Positions 47,832-58,296 of a DNA stretch of 64,000 bases are shown one piece after another. Made by a program: the position numbers and the translations under genes. This DNA comes from Heterodera schachtii (taxonomy: Eukaryota > Nematoda > Chromadorea > Rhabditida > Heteroderidae), in contig SIJG01000001.1 in NCBI GenBank assembly GCA_023374025.1, positions 470,371 to 534,370 of the forward strand. Reading direction: 5' to 3'. Below the pieces are notes generated by a model that searched no databases, had not been told where the DNA came from, and saw only the letters and a list, made by a program, of their open reading frames with translations. The first letter of the stretch is position 1. Each line of letters begins with the position of its first letter.

Positions 47832-49160
47832 AATTCAAATTGAAATGTAAAAAAATTCACTAAAAGGTTCTTTTGTAGTATTTTATTATCATTGGGCTTC
47901 AAATTGTAAGTACTATTCGACGCTTTTCCCTCACTTTCTAATTCCCATTGATCATTATTATTCTAATTACTTTCTATCCGTTCACTTGTTTTCCCTTTCC
48001 CATTGAAATGTTTCCTCGCCCATTCTCTTCGCTTTTCTCCTTTTCCCCAACGATCACTTAGTTGTTGCGCAGACTTCAATTATTTTTCCTTTTCTCGCTT
48101 CGTTTTATCCAACCAACAACAAGTGAATAAATATTATATCTTCAGTCATTGGAGTCGTTTGGGATTTTGGGGTTCAGTCAAAGGACACATGGCTTTCCCC
48201 ACCCTTGTAAATTCAATCCGGGATAGACGGTGCCGTTGGTCTAGGGGGGGGGGGGAGGGGATTGGCCGACATTTGCGGCAGACAATTGCGAAGCTAATAT
48301 TTGCGGCGTCACACTTGCGGCGCCCAGTCAAAACGACATTTGCGGCGCCAACATTTGGTGGCGCCTCCATAATTAATGCTCAAAATGCAATCTCGAACAA
48401 CCTTTTTTGTTTTCCTTATGGCCATAATAAATTATTCTCAAAAGCAATAACGAACCACTGAATGAATTCACTTTTAAAATATTTTTCAGCGGGATCTTTA
48501 AGAAATCTTTTGAATTGTGCCGAGTTCATAAGTTTTACGGCCGGACAGCGAAGGGATATTTTAAGGAAGGAGTTAGATGGACGTTAAAGCAAATCAAGCG
48601 GCGGTTGATAAGTAGGGATACGATTTATAGTTTTTTCACTATTTTTTTCCTGAGCTCCCCGTAGCCTGAAATGCACGAAAAACATGTTTTTTCGGCTGTT
48701 GTTAAGCTACTATTCGAGTTATTTCAAAAAATTATGTAATAAGGCAAATAATTGCTTTACGTCTTCACGTGTCACCTAAAAATATTTTATAATTATCAAA
48801 TTTTTATTTATTGTTACCTCTTTTTCCGATGTTTTCAGTTTTTCTTCAACCATTTTCCTGTTTCTTTACTGATCGGTTGTTGGCCTAAATTTCGGAAATT
48901 TAAAAATATAAAATATTCATCTTTTGGATATTAATTTAAAAAAGCAACAAAATTCGAATGAATTAGTAGGATTATTTTGCTTTGTGCGAAATTTATAGAA
49001 TATTTTTGAAGCATTAAAAATATTGTGAAGTTATGCCAAAAAAAGTCATCTTAATAAATATTATTTTTATTATTTTCTTATTTGAAAAAACAAAAAAAAA
49101 ATTATTTTTTATTTAATCATTTTAAAATTATATTTTATTTAATTTGTGTTTTCCCCTCCC
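47832..49160. other. Spacer with repeats and a weak ORF
   Basis: 48003-48461 is open for 152 codons on plus but overlaps a GC-rich repeat with a run of 10-12 G at about 48243 and GCGGCG units; it is probably not a gene. 48487-48660 has a protein-like frame (FKKSFELCRVHKFYGRTAKG) after an acceptor-like TTTTTCAG, unrecognised. 48850-49160 matches 31340-31640. Confidence 0.35.
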
Positions 49161-49164
49161 AATG

Positions 49165-49302
49165 CTAAACCGTAATGCTTAATTTTACCATCATTTGATG
49201 ATGAATATTTACCAATTTTTTTGGTGGCATTCCATGGGCGCATTCATAGCAAAGCCAAAGAATGGCATAAAAAATTACAAAGAATGAGGAATTCAATATC
49301 AT
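49165..49302 (-). pseudogene. Second orphan signal-peptide exon
   Basis: The minus ATG at 49302 starts MILNSSFFVIFYAILWLCY, then ECAHGMP, as in the 31.7 kb copy. A two-base difference after the leader shifts the frame, so the usual NIGESS block is read as PPKKLVNIHH and the frame stops after 45 codons. A donor (TTGGTAAAT) sits at that point and could end the exon. No SPRY exon follows downstream on this strand. Confidence 0.5.
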
Positions 49303-49604
49303 TTTGTTGACAAAATATAGATAATTTGTCTATATTGATAATGAAAAACAAATATTGGGGCTAAACAAATCTATTACCAAATTTATCCATGCCATTCGAG
49401 AATTTGTGGATTTGATTTACCGTTTTGGCATTGATAATATCGGAAAAAATTAATTTGGCAAAGCAGGGAATTTATGAATTTCTTATGCTTAAATGCAGAA
49501 AAGATGTTTAAAAACGGTTATTTTGCCCAATTAAATTTCAAATTATTTAAATGAATTTGCCAAATTGAGGTAATTGACCAAAATATAGTGATTAAACAAA
49601 AATG

Positions 49605-49740
49605 AAAAATGAGTGAATTAATTGAGGAGTGACAGCCTTTTATGCAGAATGTTCTACTTAATGATGTAAAGAAATCCTACTCATTGACGTAACGATGAGA
49701 TGATCATTATTTGGCAATTTAATTTTGAGCATTTCTTTCT
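49605..49740 (-). promoter_or_regulatory. Conserved block upstream of orphan signal exon
   Basis: It shares GAGTGAATTAATTGA, GTGACAGCCTTTTAT, AGAATGTTCTACTTA, GATGTAAAGAAATCCTACTC and the following ATTTGGCAA/TTTAATTTTG blocks with 39815-39995. It lies about 300 bases upstream of the ATG at 49302, against about 200 for the other gene. Confidence 0.5.
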
Positions 49741-50430
49741 TTATGAATTATTACAATTACTATTAAAATAAAACAGTGAATTTTTGATTTTTTTTATTCT
49801 TATAGAAAAAATAATTTAATGAATTTTTGATTTTTTAAAATTCTTCTAGAAAAAATAATTCAGTGAATTTTTGATTTTTTTTATTCTTATAGAAAAAATA
49901 ATTTAATGAATTTTGATTTTTTTTTATTCTAAAATTTTATGTCTAGTGGTAAACAAAAAAGGAAAGTTCATTAAGGTTTCTCGGTTCTCGATTCCCGAGT
50001 CGAGAAATTTCTCGGGTTTTTTGGTATCACTAGTAAATTTCATTCTCTTTTTTGCTTTGGTTATCTTAAAGTTTTTCCGTATGAAATTGCTTTGAATTTT
50101 TTGATAACATATCTTGTTAGACAACATTTAAAACCGTCGAATAGCAACAACATAAAATTCTGGTCCTTTTAATTAGTGTTTTATTGGAATACCCGTAGCT
50201 TTTTTCACTACCAGCAGTAACCGGTAATAAATAATAGAGTGCGATATTTTGAAAAAGCCTGGGGCTGGATTCCATTTCGACCTAAAAAAGATTATTATTT
50301 TTTGTTTTCTAGGTCAAAAAATCTAAAAGATCATATTTGTCCTTTTTCTTTAGTTTGTCCTTTTAAGTCTTTATCATTATTCCTTATTTAATTGTAAAAC
50401 AAATTAAGATTAATTATGTTTTCCTTCAAA

Positions 50431-50526
50431 ATGTTTGGGATGCCAACGCTTGTCACGAGAACCTCCAAATTTCCGGTGCCAATCGTTTGACGATCATTCA
50501 TAAAGAAAACAATGAAAATGAATGGG
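50431..50526 (+). pseudogene. Orphan first exon of a SPRY cassette
   Basis: The plus strand encodes VWDANACHENLQISGANRLT followed by IIHKENNENEWG and a donor (GGTAAT). No second SPRY exon follows; after 50600 the sequence is an inverted copy of the 33 kb intron region. Confidence 0.6.
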
Positions 50527-50839
50527 GTAATTTTTCAAAAAGCCGAAATTAGAATGAATATTAAATAAATAGAGAAGTCAATTTTCATTTCTATTTAGGT
50601 CGCAGCTTTAGTTTCGAAAAATCTCGTAAGATAACTAAAATAGTGAAAAAATGCTAAAATTAAATTTTTATCACGAAATAGTTCATATATTCGAAGTGAT
50701 TAGTTGCAAAAATAAATTTGTAAAATGGTTTTTCGACTTTTTGCTTGAACTCATGTGAGGGTTGGTCGAAATGGATGTAAAATTCGTATGCAGCGACCTT
50801 AAAAACCATATAATATATTAATATATTTTAGACTTCTTT

Positions 50840-51190
50840 TTTAGACAAAACGTCATCCGAAAAAACAGAAGATTAGCCGATTTAAATCTTTATTTTTAAT
50901 TAAGAATTTATCAAATGACGACTTTTTTAGGCAATATTTTTGCGGCAGTATTTTCATACACTTTGATACATTAAGAGGCCAGGGTGCCGAAAAGAGCTGT
51001 CATGAAAAATTGCACTAACAATTTAGTGTTTTTGGAAAATTTCATTTTTAATGAGTTTTTCCAACCCTCGGGCAAACATAAAATTCAGTCTTTACAAAAA
51101 TCTCAATGAGCTTCGCTTGCTTTTCATTTAACTGCTGCGCCAACATTTCCCTCAACTGGTGGTCCAATTTCTTCTTCAATTGGTACCTTA
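50840..51190 (-). pseudogene. Inverted copy of the first exon region of the 32.8 kb gene
   Basis: On minus, 51190-51098 encodes KKLDHQLREMLAQQLNEKQA and KLIE, matching exon 32834-32936 but without its 4-base duplication. The sequence below it matches the following intron (33000-33130, including TCATGACAGCTC and the GATGACGTTTT block) in inverted orientation. No further exons are present. Confidence 0.65.
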
Positions 51191-51330
51191 TTAATAGGGA
51201 CTCCATTTTTAGGCACAAAAAAAATCGCTAGGCACCTAAAAAGGCAGAAAAAATCTAAAAATAGGCACTAAATAAGCACAAAAACCCTCAAATATGCAAA
51301 AATAGGCAAATAAAAATTTTTATTTATTAC

Positions 51331-52039
51331 TAGAGACCGACTTTTGAGGCATATGCCTTTTTTTCTGCGCACTAGTTTCGATATATTGAGCATAAATAAC
51401 ACATTTTCCACTTGGTTTAAGGCTTCTACGTTGACTTTTATTATGCCTTTTTTTGCCTTTTTCGGGATTTTCGTGCCTTAAATGCCTTTTTTGGCATTTT
51501 TCTCTTTTGGTGCCTTTTTTGGCGTTTTTTCAGAAAAATTCCATTAAAAATGCAAGATATCGAGAAAATACCCCTAAGTAATAATTTGAAAAATTTTCAG
51601 AAAATGCACCCCTGAGAATTCAAATTTTTTTTTCAAAAAATACACCCCTAAGAATTAAAAATTTTTCAAAAATACACCCCTAAGAAATGAACTGAAAATT
51701 TTTCAAAAAAAAAAAATACACCCCTAAGAATTGAAAAATTTTCCTAAAAATTGATTGCAAAATTTCATTTTTTTTCTTGATAAAAAATTTTAGGTTTAAA
51801 AATTTTCATTCCTCGAAAAACATTATAAACTATTTAATAATCATTTAAATGACCAAAATTAATTTTTTGGTTAACTTTTACGTTTTTTGCTCCCTAAAAA
51901 TCCTTAATAAAAAATTTTTAAATGCCTTTTTTCATGCCTTTTTCGGGATTTTCGTGCTTTTTCATCCTTTTTTTAAAATTTTTCGTGCCTTTTATAGTGC
52001 CTTTTTCGCGATTTTTGGTGCCTTTTTAGTCGGTCTCTA
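51331..52039. mobile_element. 709-bp TAGAGACCG-family element, hAT-like
   Basis: The ends are TAGAGACCGACTTTT and its near complement AGTCGGTCTCTA. Flanks TTTATTAC and TTAATTAC agree at seven of eight bases. The interior is rich in TTTTTTGCCTTTTTC-like units and contains repeated ACACCCCTAAGAA. No coding region. Confidence 0.75.
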
Positions 52040-52690
52040 TTAATTACATAAAAATTTTCAACTGTAAATAAAATTTTATATATTTTAAAGTTTTTTTTGA
52101 AAAGAACAAAATTTTAAACCAAAAGTCTCACAACTTTTTCCTGAGATGCCAAATTGCTTAGCATTTGCTTAGAAATTCTTCTTTTCTATGTCTTTCAAAA
52201 AAAAAAAATAATAATAGTAACATTGTCGCTTTAGTCGGAGATGAAGAGAGTTATTGCTGATGACCAAAACAAACAATACAAAAAAATACAGTACCAGTGT
52301 GTTTTTTCATATTTATTAAATAGAACAATACAATTTGTTATCAAATAATAATAAACCTCAAGTCTCGGAAACTGTGATTTATTGTCGCTGAATGGAAATG
52401 GGAATTCGATCCCTTTTAACATTCCCCTGTGGAACGTTAATTGATTGCTGAACAAAGGAGGAGGCTTTTGTCACAATTTTAAACTAGACTTTGCTGTTTA
52501 ATTTTAAACCATTTTATCATTAAATTTTGTGAAATATTCTTCTACTTAACATTCGAACTCATTTCCGAAATTATTGTAACTTAGTTGTTCAGTAAATTTA
52601 TCTAAAATCCCGAAAGTTTAGAATAAAGAAAAATAAATTATTTTGGTTTTGGAGTCAAGCATTTATTTCTTATTTAACATTTTGTTCGTG
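52040..52690. other. AT-rich spacer, no supported gene
   Basis: Only short frames without splice or family support. Confidence 0.4.
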
Positions 52691-52699
52691 GCTTTCATT

Positions 52700-53013
52700 T
52701 CATGAGTTGTCCGAAGCTGAACTGTCATAAGATGAAATGTCCAATGATGAGCTCTCCGAGGATGAGTTGTCCGATGATGAGCTTTCCGATGATGAATTGT
52801 CCGATGATAAACTGTCCGAGGATGAGCTGTCCGATGATGAGTTGTCCGATGATGATGAACTGTCCAAGGATGAGCTGTCCGATGAAGACCTTCGATCGGC
52901 AGAAATGAAACTGAAAAGGTATACAAAATTGAATTTAAAATTGAAAATTGGGATTTTTGATTTTACATGGTTTTTGCCATTTTTTCTTCTGCTTCTTTTC
53001 GGTTGTCTGACAT
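52700..53013 (-). CDS. Ser/Asp-rich low-complexity protein, two exons
   Basis: On minus an ATG at 53013 starts MSDNRKEAEEKMAKT. A short intron (52966-52911, GTAAAAT to TTTTCAG) leads to 52910-52700, which encodes FISADRRSSSDSSS and then about 50 residues of Ser runs separated by Asp/Glu, ending TGA. Total 258 coding bases in frame, 85 residues. The exon is a tandem array of a roughly 15-base unit (GATGAGCTGTCCGAT on plus). The plus strand is also open over it (ELSDD repeats, then a hydrophobic segment at 52970-53040), so strand choice is uncertain. Function unknown. Confidence 0.4.
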
Positions 53014-53379
53014 TTTTGTTAGGCATATATGGCACTTTTGCAGTTCAGTTGGATTTATTTCTTTAAAATTTTTGCATAAAAGGTCTTAAAAGAATGAATC
53101 ATTGTTTTCTGTTAATTGTCGATTTAAATTATTTCGAAACTAAGTTTTGTTCGAGGGAATATTATTTATTGCTCAAATGCAAAAGAATAAAAATAATGAA
53201 TGAATGATAAAGGGGAATAAGTGAAATATAAGTTTAAGGAGGGGCGGAATTTATGCTCTGACCGAAGTGAGGTCATTAAGGATTAAAACTAATTAGGGTC
53301 ATTTACCGATGAGTCATCATCATCATAGAACCCTAACTAGAGTCATTCAACGATGAGTCATCTAGGTTTTAACATGTTT

Positions 53380-53460
53380 TTAAGGCGAGACTTCGGAAGA
53401 AGTCCGTGCGTGACCGCAGAAGGTTGACTGGTAGGACGACCCTTCGGGGCCCCGTATTTT
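53380..53460 (+). repeat. Partial copy of the GC-rich dispersed repeat
   Basis: GGCGAGACTTCGGAAGAAGT, CCGTGCGTGACCGCAG and GGTTGACTGGTAGG correspond to 17430-17480 and 59830-59875 with substitutions, followed by a CCTTCGGGG hairpin-like end. Confidence 0.65.
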
Positions 53461-53529
53461 TTTCTTTCATATTTATGTACATATTTTGACCACTTTTCTT
53501 ACATATTTGTGACCTCATATCGTTACTAA

Positions 53530-54240
53530 TTATTTTCCCAAAGGCTTATTGTTCATTCTCATGTCTTTTTTTGTAAAGCAAATTTTATAAAGTTGGATAT
53601 CATTTACAAGTGCTTGACAATCTTCAAAAGTTTTTTTTAAATATGACATCTCAAATTGGGCAGCGAAATGACCCCGTCCCTTTCCCAGGGGGGCGGAAGT
53701 TTGGGCACCAGAAATTTGCTCAGTATGTTCAAGACAAAATTTTATAAGTTTAATAAGAATATAAGGGTCTCTTGACATTTTCGGGCACAAATAAGCCGGA
53801 TATTCAGGTCTAACTCCAAACAGAAACTAGAACCCGTTTAACTCTACGTTTAAACAACTGTAAGAATTGACTAAATAAATTAGATTGCCAGGTTTCCATA
53901 CATGAATTTTTTAATTTTCAAGAACATAGTTTTTTTTAGCACAAGGGATGTTAAAATTTACTAAATTTTAATGATTTATATAACCTTTTATAAATTTATA
54001 TTGTTTTATTTTTTGAAATCCCTTACTCTGGTGCCCAAATTTCTGGTGCCCAAACTTCATGTCGCCCCTTCCCATGCCCTTTTCTTCGGTTGGGTCATTT
54101 CTTTGCTTTTGGCAAAGAGAATTTTATAAAATGCAAGTCAGCAGGAGAACATATTTTAACCATTTGACACCTATTTTTTTGAAATGAACTCCCAAATTGG
54201 CATCAGCAAATTCATTTCCGCCACATCTTCTGATTTAGAG
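53530..54240 (-). other. Two related protein-like minus frames, unknown
   Basis: 53790-53530 is open on minus for 86 codons (FCLEHTEQISGAQTSAPLGK, LVNDIQLYKICFTKKD). 54236-54110 repeats its second half in altered form with frame changes. Lines such as TTGGGCACCAGAAATTTG are shared with 54030-54055. No family recognised. It may be a remnant of a mobile element or a duplicated gene. Confidence 0.3.
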
Positions 54241-54275
54241 AGTCCTAGTTTTGATAAAATAACATCTTCAACACA

Positions 54276-55040
54276 GTGCAGACGAAGGTTGAGGTTGACA
54301 AAATGGAAATGGCACATCAACAGCAAAAGGTAAGAGAAAATGAGCACGATTAATGTACCTACCGTAAAATTATTGTTACTGTTACTGTCAAATATTATTT
54401 ACCTAAATTTTGTTTAATTGATTTTGTTCCAATTTAAGTGATTATTGGTGAATTGGAGGGACAACAAAAGCAGCAAGGGGAAAAGGAGACAAACGGTGAG
54501 TTGCAGCTGCAGAAGGAAAAGAGCGTTAAGAATATCGAACCAATTAAATTTTATGAGTTTAAATATTTATATAAATTAAACTTCCCACTTTAAATTTTAA
54601 AGTTATTAACTTAATTTTAGCAATTTCAAAAACAGTAAAAATTAATTTTTTTGAATTGTGATATTTGTAAAATATTTGGTGTACCAAACCCAAATATGTC
54701 ATAGCATTTAATTTAAACATTATTATTAAAACATTTTTTGTCTTCCATTTTAAGTAAATAATGATTGTGATTTATATTTTGAAGCTGGCGAGGAACGATT
54801 CTCACAATTACAAAATGACAGGAAGAAAAATTTGGAAAACACCAGTGAAATGGAGAAGCAGCAAAAACAGCAGCAGAACGAAAACACGAAAAAAGGCAGG
54901 AGATATGTAGTGAAGAAGAAATTATCACTTTTTAAAAAGTTCGTTTGTAGAAGATATTATTTTATGAGTTAAGAAATTTTTTAATTAATTAAATTCAACA
55001 TTTTTAATTAAAAAAAACTATTAATTTTAGCAACTTCGGA
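54276..55040 (+). pseudogene. Coiled-coil exon series without SPRY cassette
   Basis: Exons: 54276-54331 (QTKVEVDKMEMAHQQQK), 54439-54495 (GELEGQQKQQGEKETN, donor GTGAGT), 54785-54895 (ERFSQLQNDRKKNLEN, GC donor), then 55031 onward (TSDQFS and a stop). These match exons of the 32.8 kb gene and the 22 kb copy. No start and no SPRY exons. The last exon breaks off where an inverted fragment of the cysteine-rich gene begins. Confidence 0.6.
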
Positions 55041-55044
55041 TCAA

Positions 55045-55215
55045 TTCTCATGAGCAGAAAAATACGGCACATTTTCAACAATTTTAATCTGAAATTTTTA
55101 TTTTTAAAAAATAATAAATTATTATTTATTTGCTGTTCAAATGGTAACGGATTTTCTGCGTTAGTGCTAGAACATTTCAAATAATTTGAATGATTCACCA
55201 GTTGTACAGGAAATT
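55045..55215 (-). pseudogene. Inverted 5' fragment of the cysteine-rich secreted gene
   Basis: On minus, the upstream block (GAATCATTCAAATTA, AGCAGAAAATCC..., AAATAAATAATAATTTATTA) and the start MCRIFLL match 24080-24225. Coding identity ends after about seven codons, where the coiled-coil exon fragment begins. It is promoter plus start only. Confidence 0.65.
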
Positions 55216-55924
55216 AACAAATAATATTAATATTTTATTTTCACAAAAAAAAACATAAATACAACAGCAAAGACAAAAGAAAATGATAAGAAATACAACC
55301 ACAAGATAAATAAATACAACTATAAAGACAAAAAACGACCAGAAACACGAACAGAAACTTATCAGAAACGAAAAATAGAAATATACAATAATATAGCATA
55401 TGAATATAAGATGGACATTTTATTATTTAATATTTATACAAACTACATGAATCATCCGAGAAATATACAATAATATAGCATAGGAATATAAGGATGGACA
55501 TTTTTTAACATGTCTTTATCCATTTATATTTTTATTAAAATTGCATCCAAAGCAAAAAAGTAAAATGCGTGAAAAATTTTTACTAATTTTATTTTATTTT
55601 TTTGCTAATTTTTCAGTTAATTTGTTCAATTTATTGATTAAAACTTTTCATTTTTTAGGGTTTTTTCTAGATCTGAAAATTCATTCAGATTTTTGAGAAA
55701 AATTTAAATTTTACGAAATTAAAAAAAATTGTAAGAAACTCCGTTATACGAATTGCATATTGTATAAAATGCAATGGCACCGGAGTTTATTAACTACAAA
55801 AATTAATGTAGTTAAAAAGGTTGGCGATTACAAAATTGACCCCGTCCGCAAATTGACCACCAACTCCCCCCCCCCCCCCCGGGTCTATCGCAAAAAATTC
55901 GGTCGACCCCTTCCCCTTTTTCTC

Positions 55925-56110
55925 TGCTTAAAAATGATATTTTCAGGCTTTTCGATAATTCATTTCTTTACCAAAAATGGCCATTTGGATTATGTAAATT
56001 GGTGATGGACAAAGGGAATAATGTTAATTAAAAGACGGCCGATATTTTCCTAGGTTTTAGGGCTTTGCATTTGGCATGTGAATACGGTTATTTGAACATT
56101 GGTCAGTAAT
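55925..56110 (+). pseudogene. Ankyrin-repeat exon relics
   Basis: After TTTTCAGG the frame reads IIHFFTKNGHLDYVN, and after the acceptor TTTTCCTAG at about 56054 it reads ALHLACEYGYLNI, followed by a donor-like GGTCAGT. Both match the ankyrin pattern (LH-A---G---V). The two pieces are separated by an intron-like AT-rich gap with a stop. A poly-C repeat precedes them and a dispersed repeat follows, so the gene is broken. Confidence 0.6.
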
Positions 56111-56194
56111 ATGTAAAAATAAATATAACATCGAACTTACCTTGTGAAAGAATTTTATTCAGAAATACATATGCTCTGACAAAAGAAGGTCCCT

Positions 56195-57740
56195 AGGTGT
56201 CCGTGGGATTTAGAACCCTTCGCAAAATTTTCTGTTGACCCCCCTCTTTTTTTTCATCTATGCTAGTTTTTCTGAAATTTTCCCAGCGGCGCCTGTTGGC
56301 ACCGCTGGATCACAATTAGAGATCGGATCGGTCGGTTTTTTTTCGGTTTTTTTCGGTATTTTTCGGTATTCGGTTTCGGTTTTTGACCGAAAAAAACCGA
56401 CCGAGAAATTTTTGAGTTTTTCGGTTTTTTTCGGTTTCGCTTTTTTTCGGTTTTTTTATACCGAAATAATCAAAAAACCGAAAAAACCGACCGACTTTTT
56501 TCAAAAACCGAAAAAAACCGACTGGCGATTTGAAGCGACATAATCCGTTAATAACAATTTTTGGCATAATATACTGTTTGAAATTCGATGGTTTTTGATT
56601 AAGTTTTCGGACTTTTGAAAATTTATCACTAATTTTCATTTTTTTTTAAATTTATTGATATAAAACATTACAGCAATAGTCAACATGCCCTTTGGAAGTG
56701 TGATTTGGCAAATCGGGCGCTTTATAAAAAAAGCAACAACAATGATTTCGAGTAGAGAACGGAAATTTCAAATTTGCGGATCCCGCTGCGGGATTGGAAT
56801 CAAAAATTTTTTGCGGGACGGGATCTCGCGGGATTAATCCCGCAAATCCCGCATTTAAAATTTGCGGGATCCCGCGCGGGATTGCGAAATTTTGAAAATT
56901 TTTAAAAATCAATTAAATTTCAAAAATTTCCAAAAAAGAAAAAAACCTGATATTTTGGAAAATTAATTTTTAGGGGCTGGCGGGATGCATTAAAAGGGGC
57001 GACTAAGATTTTCCGAATGGACCAGATGGTAAAAAAAGATCGGGAATCAAATCTGTTAATGGTCCATAAATTTGACTTTTTCCAAAACCGCTTTTTTCCG
57101 GCTCAATTTTTTCAATTTCTTAACTGATTTTGTCCAAAAATGAAAAAAAGTTGTACTTTTTGACTCATTTCTAATTTCTTCCGATGGTCTACAGAATGGT
57201 AAAATCAAAGGTCCAAAGTGAACTGGACGAATGCTCAAAAATTGCTTTTACGTCGGATATTTGGTCGGACACTTCAAACGCATTCAAAAAACATTTTACT
57301 GTTAATAAGAATGGTTTATTACTTTTTTGCGAAAAAAAATAAAATAAAATCAAAAAAACCGAAATATACCGAAAATTTTTCTTCGGTTTTTTCGGTTTTT
57401 TAACCGAAACCGACCGACCGAAAATTTTTTGAGTTTTTCGGTTTTTTTCGGTTTTTATACCGAAACCGACCGACCGACCCTCTTGTCCGGTCTCTAATCA
57501 CAATATCATTCTTGATTATTTTTTAAAATTTGACTCATCCCATAAACAAAACCTGCTAGGTCGTTTCTTAAACCCGCCAAGGGGTAGAAAACAAAAAATG
57601 TAACACATAAAAATTAAAAACTTGGCTCAAATCCAACCAATTCATTTTTCATGGTATCAATAAAAGCCATAGGTGTTCTCTACCAGATATTAATTTTCAA
57701 AATTTTTTACAAAGCTATAAAAAAGTTATGGTTATAAATA
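56195..57740. repeat. Second copy of the 15.84 kb repeat, interrupted
   Basis: 56210-56316 and 57497-57740 together match 15885-16230 (TTAGAACCC/CTAGAACCC start, GCGGCGCCTGTTG, ATCACAATATCATTC, ending AAAGTTATGGTTATAA). The gap is filled by the element at 56317-57496. Confidence 0.85.
56317..57496. mobile_element. 1180-bp hAT-like element with exact 8-bp duplication
   Basis: Ends TAGAGATCGG and complement CCGGTCTCTA; ATCACAAT repeated at 56309-56316 and 57497-57504. The uninterrupted target is present at 15990-15997. The subterminal regions are packed with TTTTTTCGGTTTTT / CCGACCGACC units. A second TAGAGAACGG-type fragment with GCGGGATCCCGC palindromes is nested at 56753-56890. 57170-57300 (VKSKVQSELDECSKIAFTSD) is protein-like. 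Confidence 0.9.
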
Positions 57741-57984
57741 TGGATGATATTTTTAGGTGCTAAAAACTGCCAAAATATTTGGGTTTTAGCTTCTAAAAAA
57801 CCCCCGAAATAGGTGCTAAAAATGGGAAAAAATGTGCCAAAAAGTTTCAAACTTAGGGGGGTGTAAAATCGAAAATTTTCTTTAAAAGCAAAGTATTATG
57901 GCTAAATCATTAATGAAATATTTTAATTTTTAAAATCAAAAATTCTTTCACTTAGAATATCTAAAAAATCATTTTTACTTCTTC

Positions 57985-58060
57985 AGAGGGCACTTAAAGC
58001 CGAATTGAAGCAAAAAGAAATGATTGATGAACTGAAAATATACATGAAAAAAGTGGTGGT
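57985..58060 (+). pseudogene. Orphan coiled-coil exon
   Basis: After TTCTTCAG the frame reads ALKAELKQKEMIDELKIYM and KKVV, then a donor-like GTGAGG. It has the style of the SPRY-associated coiled-coil exons but no exact partner in this window. Confidence 0.45.
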
Positions 58061-58296
58061 GAGGAGGGTGCTACTAAAATTTTCACGAATCGGTCCGGAA
58101 AAATGTATTTTAAGGGTTCTTTGATGCGCTGAGCTGGAACAAAGTCCAAAATTTAATTCGGCTTCAAAATTAAGTCAAAAGTAGATCGAATTCATGCTCA
58201 GCGCATCAAATAACCGCTAAAAATGTGTTTTTTGGATTTTTGTCCCTGATAACTCCCGAGTAACTCAGTAGAACTGATCAAAATATTATTTTTACA

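Noticed and set aside
48003..48461. 152-codon plus ORF
   Set aside because: It spans a GC-rich repeat and a G run, has no splice context and no recognisable domain.
56235..56639. Frames on both strands rich in Phe/Lys
   Set aside because: They are read from TTTTTTCGGTT-type units of the element at 56317-57496.
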